Assembly: GCA_034698045.1 (NCBI GenBank)
Contig: JAQGAU010000789.1
Span: forward strand, 1-23,884
Direction of reading: 5' to 3'
DNA length: 23,884 nucleotides
Origin: Paramacrobiotus richtersi
Lineage: Eukaryota > Tardigrada > Eutardigrada > Parachela > Macrobiotidae
Made by a program: the position numbers and the translations under genes. A model generated the notes under the pieces. The model ran no database searches, had not been told where the DNA came from, and worked only from the letters and a program-made list of their open reading frames with translations. Position 1 is the stretch's first letter. Each line of letters opens with the position of its first letter. This document shows positions 8,928 to 18,043 of this stretch, piece after piece.

Positions 8928-10271
8928 TGTTGCGAGATGATTGAAACTCAACTTCCAGAAATCTGATATATTAATCGTGCTATAAATGTTTTTTCGTAAA
9001 GTGGTGGGTGCAAATTGCAACTATCCTGAACTTCCCTTATTTGGAATGTTTACCTGCACTGCGTGGCCTGCTTTAAATTCCGGACTACTAAGAAGCATAA
9101 TACCTGACAATGTTGATGTTTTTGAACAATTTAAGTAATTGAGGTCGCTTCATCTAACATGATAACTCAACCTATCAGACGTCTGAATAGCTGTACAGAA
9201 TACGTATAATCGACGGACTTCTATAAGAGATGTATGGTAAGCTTTTAAACCAATTGGTTGCATTAAGTCATCGCTTGCTTGTTCGACGTCTCAGCAATCG
9301 AGTGACGTTTACTAAATCAATACTTTAGTCAGCTTCTTACTATACATAGCAATTAATAAATCATTTTCCGCTAAACTTCCGGCGGATGTTTTCAGATTTT
9401 CTAGACATACAGTATGTCAGCAATCACAGAATTACCTACAGATACAGGCGCGATGGAGTTACACATCTGCCTTGTGTTAGGTCTTGTTTTTATATGCTCT
9501 ATGGACTTTTAATTAGGTTCGGCCTAAGTTCTGTTCGCTAATTAGGAGTGTTTTCTTAATTACACTTAACAGTGGGCTTTTTTAAAAGCGAATCGTTGTT
9601 GCAGGTGTACATTACAGGATGGACGGTGAAAGGAGTAAATGAATATTATGCGTAAACATCTTCTAAAGGTCTGTTTACTTTTTAGTACGGAATTTAATTG
9701 TATTGTCACATAGATCATCTCGGTCGGGACTCAAGTACCGCGCACAGATCTAGCAAAGCAGTTCATGCATCACAAATACACCATGTTGCAGTGTTACGTC
9801 AAGGTCAGAATCTTGCACGGTGGCACAGAAGCATGTCGGTCCGTGAAACCACAGCTCCAGTTTTTTCCTCATCAATAGATTCGGTCTTTTAATTAACACA
9901 GAAATTTACGACAGACTACGTGCAGACATTGCTTCCATGACATTCTGGAGATTCAACCGCTATATAGGCACTAAGATCTTTTTAGGATTCACGTTAATGT
10001 TTATATTGCGCATGGTCGATACTTCTATGGTACGATATGGTTTATGTATGCCACTTATAGATGCAACAACAATTCACAGTATAATGTTAAGTATCTGCAT
10101 ATACGTCGCGGTGCCATCTGGTGTTCCAAAACCGATATGCCGCTCACTCGGTCGATTTTAAGTACCTTGCGACGAATAAACTCTAGAATCTGTATAGATA
10201 TATACTGACAAATCTGTCTACCGATCGAGAAAAACGGTATGAAGCGTTTTTCCATTATCTCAGATGCATTT
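8928..10271. other. intergenic DNA between GPCR B and C
   Basis: No gene supported. The right end is the 3' side of receptor C and the left end the 5' side of receptor B. Open frames near 9698-9892 and 9937-10161 show no motif or paralogue match. No tRNA or transposon ends were recognised. Confidence 0.5.
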
Positions 10272-11179
10272 TTAGCGCCTTCGAAACCAGTTCGCAATAA
10301 AACCTCGCAGAGCAGGTAGAGCAAGAACAAAGTATACGGGATCCACGACTGGTTGGAAAGCGACCATACGAAACAAAACATCAAACATTATTGGATAGCT
10401 CAGCGGTATGAATCGAGCTAATGTAAACATCGCACTGGCTGGTGTATAGAAGACTGAAATACTGACGGTTAAGATGGTCAACACTTTAAACCCATGTTTT
10501 GTATCCTTACGCGTCACTACGGTTCCTGGAGTGACCCGAATCCGCTTTCGCACAAGCAGCAAATACCCATAACCTGTTGTAATGAAGAGGCAAGGAAGAA
10601 AACTAGCAACAACCTGGTAGATTGTGCCGTAACCCCTCAATTCGTTCCTGCTGCTTACGCATCCGAATGTTTCGATTGGTAAGCGATAATACATTGCATG
10701 GAGCAAAACGTACGGTAGAAATGACGCGTGAACGTATAGCCACACAATACAGCAGATTATTACAGCTGTTTTTGGAGATGCATGGTGTGCGTAGAATATA
10801 GGAAAGGTCACGGCCCAGATGCGGTTAAAGGTAATCAGCGTGTGACAGTTTATCATGATCATGACACCACCAATAATATACGTGGCATACTGATATACGG
10901 TGCACCCGATGTCTCCCAAAAACCAGTTGGGATGAAATATCTGCCCGACAATATCCAGTGGATAGGTGAGAAAAGAGTACAGGAAATTAGCAATTAGCAG
11001 GTTAATCAGGTAGATTTGAAACGGGTGGGAGAAAAATCGTTTTTGTATAATAACCAGAATAACTAGTCCGTGATTGTGAACTGGAAACGGCATATGGTAA
11101 CCGCAACAATCGCAACCAAGGTCCATTCTGCAACATGCGGCTGCGTGCCGTTGAATGGTGATGACGTGGTGTTGACCAT
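10272..11179 (-). pseudogene. GPCR C, frameshifted paralogue of A and B
   Basis: The ATG at 11179 opens MVNTTSSPFNGT, clearly matching receptor B, and reads about 36 residues into TM1 before a one-base deletion (around 11068-11074, where B has an AAC codon) shifts the frame into a TAG at 11063-11065. The other frame carries the remaining 265 or so residues intact from GLVILV in TM1 to a stop at 10272, including IANF (N2.50), NRIWAVTFP, YTP, VVDPVYF and a C-terminal FRRR. An internal ATG at 11126 lies in that frame but would give a false N-terminus without TM1. TM1 before the break also carries P-to-R (TICRFQF against TICPVQF). TM3 has a two-residue insertion from an imperfect ATGATC/ATGATA duplication (10851-10862). 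The rest is free of stops, so either the loss is recent or the base is a sequencing/assembly error. Confidence 0.8.
10851..10862 (-). repeat. 6-bp tandem duplication in TM3 of GPCR C
   Basis: On the minus strand ATGATC is followed by ATGATA, encoding Met-Ile-Met-Ile where A and B have a single Met-Ile before the conserved Asn. It adds two residues to mid-TM3 at a different place from the insertion in receptor A. Confidence 0.8.
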
Positions 11180-13268
11180 TACTCAGAGAGGAAAACGCTT
11201 GGCATCCAGAAGTGCACGGTAGGTATTCGAAATCTAGCCTTTGCTGTAAATTTCCTCTCCAAAGTCGGCTTCACATTGTGATTTCCTGTACACTTTTAAG
11301 AGTCCTTTACCTTGACCTTTGCAACATTTATGTTTCTGAACAGTTTTAGCAAGACAGCTTGGTACTTATTAACAGTTTGGTTTCTGAACAGTTTTAGCAA
11401 GACAGCACGATACTTATTACACCTCCTCATGATCACAAGCAGTCGTCTGCGCTCCTGATTCCGTAGGTTATAAATATGTAATCGCTTGCCTACGCTTCCG
11501 TTGTTTCAACGGAAGATGAGCAGTCGATTCCCGGTGTGCTAGCTATATGCACGTAATATATATATATGGTACGTCGATATGTACATGTATCGCGCATGCG
11601 CACCCGAACCATTATCAGAGATACCATTTTCGGGGTATATGGTTTCGAATTTTTTAACCCTAGACGTGCGAACTATGTATGTGCAACTATACAAGCGTTA
11701 ACGGATACAGGAGCGATCTGTATACATCTATATATATACTTATCTGATCGACTTGTTTCTCATTCCTGTATTCAGACGTCCATGGACGTGCGGCCACGTC
11801 GTGACTCGTGACAAAATATTAATATAATCTGTTCGGCCAAGATTCAATATGATACCGATGATATTAACTGTCATATGATTCGTCGATTAAACATCTATTT
11901 CGCTGTCAGCCTTGATCAGCATTCTGCCATGCACCCCCCCTCTTATCATCAGTCTGATGTAGGGCTGCCACATCAAAAAGATGTCGAAAAATTTTGTCGC
12001 CGGTAAATTTCGAAAGTGTTCCATACTTGTACTTGTCAAGTTCGTATAGTTCCAGCGTACAGAAGTTTTTTTAACAGGCACACGAAACGTACGGAAACGC
12101 CGAACAAATCACGATTAATTGCCCGATTTTTATTAACCTTTTGCTTTATAGAAGCTAGATCCATGTGTTGTAAGGTTTTGACGGTACGGTATTTGTAGAG
12201 TCGGAAGTTTTTCCCTACCAAGACTCACCTTGCTCCGGGCAGTTTTGGAGAATACCACGAACTTGCTGTGCCTTATTTAGACATAGAAATTGCTAGAAAA
12301 CAGTTACTATGTGCACAAAAATTAATTTTGATCATGACCTTAAAGTGACTAATTCCATCAAAAGTGGTTTAGAACACATATATTGCTTCCCGCCAGCATA
12401 GCTGCAGAGGATGACAAATTATTGTAAAAAACCCCGTCATGTCCACTATGTACGTAACATCGTATACTAACTATACGGACGCCCGTACTTGATACTTATT
12501 TTTATAAAACATAGGGAATATAACTCTACGTCGCGGCATGGTTTCCTGTAAGATAGCGTGAGATAATTTTCTAAAATATTTTAAAATCATTAGTTTTACC
12601 GATAAGGATAGGCAAACATGTTTTTCTCTCTCGAATATTGTTACTTAATCTAATATAATTATATGGTTATGCAGCAGGATATCTGTTTTTGTTTCAGCAG
12701 GTGTGCACCAGAAAGTTGCGATAAATCCGAAATGGACATACGATTATAACCTGGAGCAAATTAGAACCTTATTTTTTAGCGTTTATTTAAATATTCATGA
12801 CTAAGGATATTAACGGGAGTCATTATAAGTAATCCGCTAGACATTTCCTGCTTAAACTGCATAGTGTCAGTTAAGCCGCGCCTGCATATATTATCACATC
12901 TGATTCACGTAGAAGCAGGTTTTAGCAATAAGTTCTAACCATACAAATCGTAATTTTAAACGAGATTTCCCCAAAATTAACCGATCATAAATCACTCGTT
13001 TACTGTAGTTGGCTTATGAAAATCAGGTTTTACGGCGCAGAATGGTGGGCTTTGATTACCACAGTCCATGATTAATTAGCTGTTCGAGAATGTCTAGTGT
13101 TAGCTTTGCTTCTAGGCATAAATGCTAACCTTCTCCACCATGATCGAATATGGGCACATTCCGGGTCAGTCCTAGACAAAGGATAATGGTACTGACTGAA
13201 CCGGGTTTATGTAACATTATTTGTAATAATGGCAGTTGTTCAGATGAGCCGTAAGCGTCCGGTCTTCC
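11180..13268. other. intergenic DNA, upstream part of duplicated block
   Basis: No gene supported. From about 12660 onward the sequence aligns with 15635 onward as the 5' flank of the tandem duplication. Conserved patches in that flank include 12937-12990 and 13160-13260 (ending in a shared CAGTTGTTCAGATGAGCC block at about 13230), probable shared regulatory DNA of the two secreted-protein genes. A 48-bp tandem duplication sits at 11332-11419. Open frames near 11566-12221 have no coding character. Confidence 0.5.
11332..11419. repeat. 48-bp-period tandem duplication
   Basis: The stretch starting GTTTCTGAACAGTTTTAGCA at 11332 recurs at 11380. The first 27 bases are identical, then a few substitutions follow before the shared TACTTATTA. 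Two units only; it lies just upstream of receptor C. Confidence 0.85.
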
Positions 13269-13276
13269 TATAAATA
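13269..13276 (+). promoter_or_regulatory. TATA box of secreted-protein gene 1
   Basis: TATAAATA lies 93 bases before the ATG at 13362, in a stretch otherwise conserved with copy 2. A start of transcription about 30 bases downstream would leave a 5' UTR of roughly 60 bases. Near that predicted cap site is an ATG immediately followed by TAG (13303-13308), absent from copy 2. Confidence 0.6.
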
Positions 13277-13361
13277 TAAAGTGGCTCGTAAACAACAATC
13301 ATATGTAGCAGACTTTCTTTCGACAGTTGACACTATCCGACCTATCGGCTTTCGCTCCACA

Positions 13362-14141
13362 ATGTCCCTGCTCAAGGTAGCGATTCTTCTGGCTGTAACT
13401 CTGGCGGTGACCTCCGCCTTAGCGCCCACCAGCGCGATCCAGGATATGGCTAAGGTAAGTGCACTATTATTGCATTTTTATTGCTAGTATGGCACTTTTA
13501 TAATGAAACATGTACGTAATGCAATTGCTTGTATAGTACACTTATGGATTAAAATTTCGCGGAAATCAAGTATTTCTGTTATTGTATCGGTTTCCCGTTA
13601 TAAGCGCGATCCTATAGTTGTCTAATTCTTACTGCTTATTAGTTATTTCTTATTTTCCGCAATCCATGAATATAAATTTATACGATTAGGTTAATTGTTA
13701 AGATCATAAATATAAACTGGAAGTACCGTAAAAGGCTGTATGTACCTCATAAATAATTTCTTGATATTTCAGAGAGCTTTCTGGGATCCAAGCGCCAACG
13801 CCGATGCCCCAGGCAAGCCTCCGTATTCCTTCTGTGGTGCCAAGCTGGCTTCGGGATCGATCGTTGTCAAAAGCTACGACATGAGCATGACGAGCCCGGG
13901 AGGCCCAGTCACATACACGCTGACCGTAAGTATACAGTTAAACGCGTACCGGATGTGTATATTATTTTCTAGTGCGGCGTTGCCGCTTTACAGTTTAGAT
14001 ACAGTACTCTTCTTACATTAGGTCGACTTGAAATACCCCAAGTCGGGATCCAGTGCCGCATTCACCCAGTCCAATCAGGTCGTCAGAATCCGTAAGGCCA
14101 GCAACGGCAAACTGTCCGTCATCTCAAACCCCTGCGGATAG
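13362..14141 (+). CDS. small secreted protein 1, 121 aa, 3 exons, unrecognised family
   Basis: Exons 13362-13454, 13773-13925 and 14022-14141 are all phase 0, with donors GTAAGT/GTAAGT and acceptors TTTCAG/CATTAG, giving 121 residues. Residues 1-20 form a signal peptide (Lys then a hydrophobic run, likely cleaved after SALA). The mature chain of about 100 residues has two cysteines, Cys52 in PPYSFCG and Cys120 in the C-terminal NPCG, fit to form one disulfide tying the ends. The segment between alternates in a beta-strand manner (SIVVKSY, TYTLTVDL, QVVRIRK, GKLSVI). The last strands recall cystatin/NTF2-like sheets, but this is a weak resemblance and no function is claimed. There are no transmembrane segments after the signal. 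Introns are 318 and 96 bases. Its paralogue at 16297 is about two-thirds identical and has the same exon phases, which confirms the gene model. A TATA box and a poly(A) signal bracket it. Confidence 0.88.
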
Positions 14142-14336
14142 AATGTGTAGTTCAACGTTGCGCGATACCATGCATTGTTAACGCTGGCAACTTGGTGTGG
14201 TTACGACAGGAAGGCGAAATGGATGTTTGGTGGTGGTTTGGGAATTAGATTTGTTTTCACAAAAATTGTCACTAGACAATACGGATGGAATGTGAACTCG
14301 TTGAAGATCCGAAGAATTGCATGATGCATCTGACGA

Positions 14337-14342
14337 AATAAA
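14337..14342 (+). terminator. poly(A) signal AATAAA of gene 1
   Basis: AATAAA lies 196 bases after the stop codon, and the same site is kept in copy 2 (17828-17833) within a strongly conserved stretch, which supports its use. Confidence 0.7.
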
Positions 14343-14515
14343 GATCAACGCATATTTTTCAAGGATTGTCCTGTACAATAATGAAGCTGCATGGTTTAAA
14401 CACATGCAGTTGCAAAATGGTTTTCTTACCAGTCAGTAACCCAGAGAGGATAAACGATATCTACAGTTTGCCTAACAATTGTAAGCTTGTCAACCGGAAA
14501 TGCAGTACAAAGTAT

Positions 14516-14567
14516 TACCAAGATATACTACAATCTTGTATAACTACAGTTGTAGTAGATCTTGGTA
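14516..14567. repeat. inverted repeat, 18-bp arms with one mismatch
   Basis: Arms 14516-14533 (TACCAAGATATACTACAA) and 14550-14567 pair at 17 of 18 positions around a 16-base loop. It lies past the poly(A) signal of gene 1, inside a stretch of about 170 bases missing from copy 2; relic copy 3 has related but diverged sequence there without the clean hairpin. Confidence 0.8.
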
Positions 14568-15497
14568 TTACGAAAAATAATCTAAACTCCGAAGCGAACC
14601 TGGACTTTTGCCCGCAAAGAAACTGACCGGAAGTATGGTTTTGCGAACGGACTTTGTGACTTGCACTGCTTTTGTGGTTAATTTTTCACTGAAAGGAGTT
14701 TCAACTTACCTTACGTATTAAACATTTGAAAATCTAGAAATTTTATAGTTAACACTGACTGAAATATTCTTCAGAGCGCATTTCGTTAGCGGTGTTTGTG
14801 GAGTGTGGTATCTCCCTGATGGCGGGCACTGGATGACCGAGACCAAGAAAATAATGTAACTGATGGTAATATAGTGTAACTTGTGCGCGTGGCGTTGAAA
14901 AAAGCGGGAACATGTTGTTAATGTTGAGAACGGGAGAGCGCACGTTCCGTAATTGTTACACGCCTGTTATCTTACTGACGTTGCTTGCGGGTGGCATATA
15001 TACAATGCTCTTCGTCCGCATCAGAAACATTTGCTTTAAAAAAGAAGATTTTTGACTTATAATGCATGTTTTGACGGTGATAAATATTGGGTATAGTTCA
15101 TTCGTTAGGCGAAATATTTCCTATGCCAGAGCACATCCTGCTCCAGGAGGGTAGGTGAGAAATGGGCCAGAAAAGAATTAAACTAGTAAAACCATCGAAT
15201 ATTAGAAATTCTTAAATATTTACATGTAAGTTATCTGCATCTAAGTTATCTCTGTACATGATCCTACAGTGTCAAAAGCATCAGATTTAGAATCGATTCT
15301 ATAGCCAATTATTGTATCTACGATTAGTGTAAAACCATTAATTCTGCCGACAATAATATGCCAAAAATTTGTTCTTTTCGAATTATAGTTACATAAAAGT
15401 TAGACTAACCGTACTGCATGATCAACTAACGATGTTAGCCTTATGTAAAGTCAAACTTTATTATTTTTTTTAGCGCGCCACTTACTTAACAATTCAT

Positions 15498-15583
15498 GTA
15501 CATACAAGACATACTTAAGTACATACAAGAACTTACTAATTATCTACAGTAGACAATATATATAGTAGATATAATAGTAAGTA
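15498..15583. repeat. short direct repeat and imperfect hairpin
   Basis: GTACATACAAGA occurs at 15498-15509 and 15519-15530 (period 21). The second copy overlaps a left hairpin arm (15526-15546, CAAGAACTTACTAATTATCTA without its last base being essential) whose imperfect partner is 15566-15583. The arm shares its first 13 bases and the TATCTA end with the perfect hairpin at 78-124, suggesting a related element. Confidence 0.6.
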
Positions 15584-16210
15584 AGGTACATAGTAAGTAT
15601 GCATCATGGTCGTGGTGGGATGTAACATCCCAGGGCGGTATGGTTGTGCCGCTGGATATCCGGTTTTCCATACAAATTGATGATCGATGTACCATAAGAA
15701 AGCTGCGATAAATACAAAATGACATTGTATACAATTAAAACTGGGAACAAATTAGTACAAAAGGAAAATATTTTTTTGACATTATTCTTATGTTCATAAT
15801 TCAAGGGTCAAGACTTGAAATCCTTACAGGCCTCCAGATATTACTTACCTAAAGGCTAAAGCACCGTTTCGAAGCGCCGTACCTGTATTATTATGGTATC
15901 AGTAACAGTAAATTCTAACCATACATATCGTAATTTTAAGCGAAATTCCCCAGAATTAATCGATCGTAAGTCCTCGTCTGGAGTAAAAATCAGACACAGA
16001 ATTTAATATTACGGGTTTTGATTTTCACCGTCTATGATTAACTGTTTGCCTTGCTTCTAGGCAAGAAATAGCTATCTCAGGAAATCGAGTAGGGGCACAT
16101 TCCGTGCAACTCCTAGACAAAGGACAAATAAGGTGCTGACCCAAGGGTTTGCGTAACATTGTTTTTTATAATTGCAGTTGTTCAGATGAGCCGTAAGCGT
16201 CCGCTCTTCC

Positions 16211-16219
16211 TTGATAAAG
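16211..16219 (+). promoter_or_regulatory. degenerate TATA region of gene 2
   Basis: At the place where gene 1 has CTATAAATATAAAG, copy 2 reads TTGATAAAG, while the bases on both sides (GTCCG.TCTTCC and GTGGCTCGT.AACAACAATCAT) are conserved. The TATA core has therefore been lost or shortened in this copy. Confidence 0.55.
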
Positions 16220-16296
16220 TGGCTCGTCAACAACAATCATAGCAGACTTTCTTTTGACGGTTTACACTATCCGAATTACAAGGCTTTCGCTCCACA

Positions 16297-17611
16297 ATGC
16301 CTCTGCTCAAGGTAGCGATTTTTCTGGCTGCAACACTGGCGGTGACCTGTGCCTTAAAACCCACCAAAGAGATCCAGGCAATGGCTAAGGTAAGGGGCAC
16401 TTACTATGACATTTTTATATTATATATATTTTTTTATATTTTGATATAATAAACTTCTTAACTAGATTGATTGTTGGTGTTGTTGTTGTTGACTTTAATG
16501 GCGACAAAATTAGTCACACAGATCTCAACGTAAGTTGGCGCATTGAGAACAGTCAGAGAAATTCAGTAGTAGATGCATGCAGGCATTCAAAGCGAAACGA
16601 TATTATCATTATTGTAATTCTCACAGTCAAGTCACGTTCGCAGCTGGTATGTGAGAACCAATGCTTGCATGGTACCAGATTCCAAAAAAGATGTAAACAT
16701 AACGTGATCATGTATTAGACAATTAATACATGATTGAATGTTACTTCTTGTTGCACTTCAAGTCAGTGTATTGGCACAGTTTGTGCTGAAGTTGATTCGG
16801 AAAATATATGTAATGCAAATGCTTGTAGGGTGCAATTATAAAATTAGTTTACCGATTTCACGTAAATTTCTGACGTATTTGCGTTATTTTGGCTACAAGC
16901 TACTACCGTATTTACCGATTACGCAAATGGCAGATCCTACCAGCGGAACGTCCCAAGTATACGTCTTCTGTAATGTAATGAAGGCCAGTGCATCACATAT
17001 GCACAGTTGCTCGAACGGATTGTCCTGTTACAGCGGCCGGAACTTGTCATTAGGTTGTATCGGTTTCCCATTACAAGCACAATCCTAGTTCTTTTATTTC
17101 TTACTGGTTATTAGTTATGTGTTATTTTCCGCAGTCCATGAATACAAATTACACAAATAGGTTAATTTTTAATCTCATAAATTAAAGTAGCCGTAAAATG
17201 CATGTAGCCCATTTAAATAATTTGCTGAATGGTAGAAAGCGTTCTGGGATCCCGAAGCCAACGAACAATCACGTAAGGATGGTACTCCTCAAGTGCCCCC
17301 GTACTCCTTCTGTGGATCCAAGCTGGCTAAGGGAGATATCATTGTGAAAAGCTACGAGAGCTCGACGCGCGTAGGAAGCGGCACCACGTACACATTGACT
17401 GTAAGTACACGAACCGGATGTGTATACTAGCGAGCTGGATGGTACAGTATAAGGTTATGCTTACATGTACTTTTTGTATGATTAGGTCGACTTCCGATTC
17501 CCGGCGTCGGGATCCAGTAAGGAATTCTTCCAGAGAGATCAGGTCGTCAGAATCCGCAAGGGCCCGGGCGCCAACGGCAAACTGTCCGTCATCACAAATC
17601 CCTGCGGATAA
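16297..17611 (+). CDS. small secreted protein 2, 127 aa, 3 exons, paralogue of gene 1
   Basis: Exons 16297-16389, 17236-17400 and 17486-17611, all phase 0, give 127 residues. Donors are GTAAGG/GTAAGT; acceptors are GGTAG/ATTAG. The exon 2 acceptor (GCTGAATGGTAG) has a poor pyrimidine tract compared with gene 1. The signal peptide covers residues 1-20 (MPLLKVAIFLAATLAVTCAL). Cys57 (PPYSFCG) and Cys126 (NPCG) are conserved with gene 1; an extra Cys18 lies inside the signal. Five residues are added before PPYSFCG and two near the C-terminus. The strongest conservation is in exon 3 (SGSS, QVVRIRK, NGKLSVI, NPCG). Intron 1 is 846 bases against 318 in gene 1. The intact frame through all exons suggests the protein is still under selection. 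The promoter lacks the TATA box of gene 1, so expression may differ. Function unknown. Confidence 0.85.
16707..16734. repeat. 11-bp inverted repeat in intron 1 of gene 2
   Basis: ATCATGTATTA at 16707-16717 and its exact reverse complement at 16724-16734 are separated by six bases. It lies within the stretch of intron 1 that is extra relative to gene 1. Confidence 0.7.
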
Positions 17612-17827
17612 ACTGTGCAGTTCAACGTTGCACGATATACGTATACTTCGCGCGATATGAAGTACATGTTAACGTTGCAAACTTGGCGTGGTTGCGAAAT
17701 GAAGGCGAAATACACGTTTGGTGCTGGTTTGCGGAGTTATGTTAATTTCACAAAAATTGTTAATAGATGATATGGATACAATGTGAACTCGTTGAGGATC
17801 CGAAGAACTGCTTGGTGCGTCTTGCAA

Positions 17828-17833
17828 AATAAA
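17828..17833 (+). terminator. poly(A) signal AATAAA of gene 2
   Basis: AATAAA lies 217 bases past the stop codon, at the position equivalent to the signal of gene 1, followed by the shared AACGCATATTTTTCAAGGAT stretch. Confidence 0.7.
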
Positions 17834-18043
17834 GAGCAACGCATATTTTTCAAGGATTGTCCTGTACAATAATGAAACTGTCACTGATACATAACTAGTG
17901 ACAAACACATGCAGTTGCAAATCACAGGAACTTGGACTTTTCCGCTCAAAAGCCACTGATCAAAAGTATGATTTTGCGAACGGACTTTGCAACCCGCTTT
18001 TGTGGTTAATTTTTTAATAAAGTGCCGAGGCGCCATTCACTGT

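Larger units (their letters stand above)
12660..14752. repeat. segmental duplication, copy 1
   Basis: This block includes the gene at 13362-14141 with its 5' flank and 3' UTR. It aligns through much of its length with 15635-18021 (copy 2); its 3' part (about 14165-14752) also aligns with 18044-18535 (relic copy 3). Boundaries were judged by eye, and the outer left limit is soft because similarity fades upstream of 12660. Confidence 0.75.
14142..16296. other. 3' UTR of gene 1 and spacer to gene 2
   Basis: 14142-14342 is the probable 3' UTR of gene 1. Up to 14752 the sequence is still part of the duplicated block; 14753-15634 is spacer without a counterpart; from 15635 the 5' flank of copy 2 begins. 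No further gene is supported: open frames at 14366-14626, 14749-14943 and 15540-15804 lack motifs and splice partners. Hairpins at 14516-14567 and 15526-15583 are listed separately. Confidence 0.55.
15635..18021. repeat. segmental duplication, copy 2
   Basis: This block aligns with copy 1 (12660-14752) but is longer inside intron 1 (about 530 bases extra) and lacks about 170 bases of the 3' flank. Similarity stops at about 18021, after TTTGTGGTTAATTTTT, and 18022-18043 forms the junction with relic copy 3. Confidence 0.75.

Noticed and set aside
8928-9020. A 31-residue N-terminal extension of GPCR B
   Set aside because: The extension begins at a non-ATG codon, is not shared by paralogues A and C, and the ATG at 8927 matches their N-termini.
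10272-11126. GPCR C as an intact 284-residue gene starting at 11126
   Set aside because: That start gives a Cys-rich N-terminus in the wrong frame; the true N-terminus, matching receptor B, is in the other frame from 11179, so the locus is frameshifted.
16738-17088. A 116-codon frame in intron 1 of secreted-protein gene 2
   Set aside because: It lies within the intron, has no homologue in gene 1 and no splice support; part of it aligns with intron sequence of copy 1.
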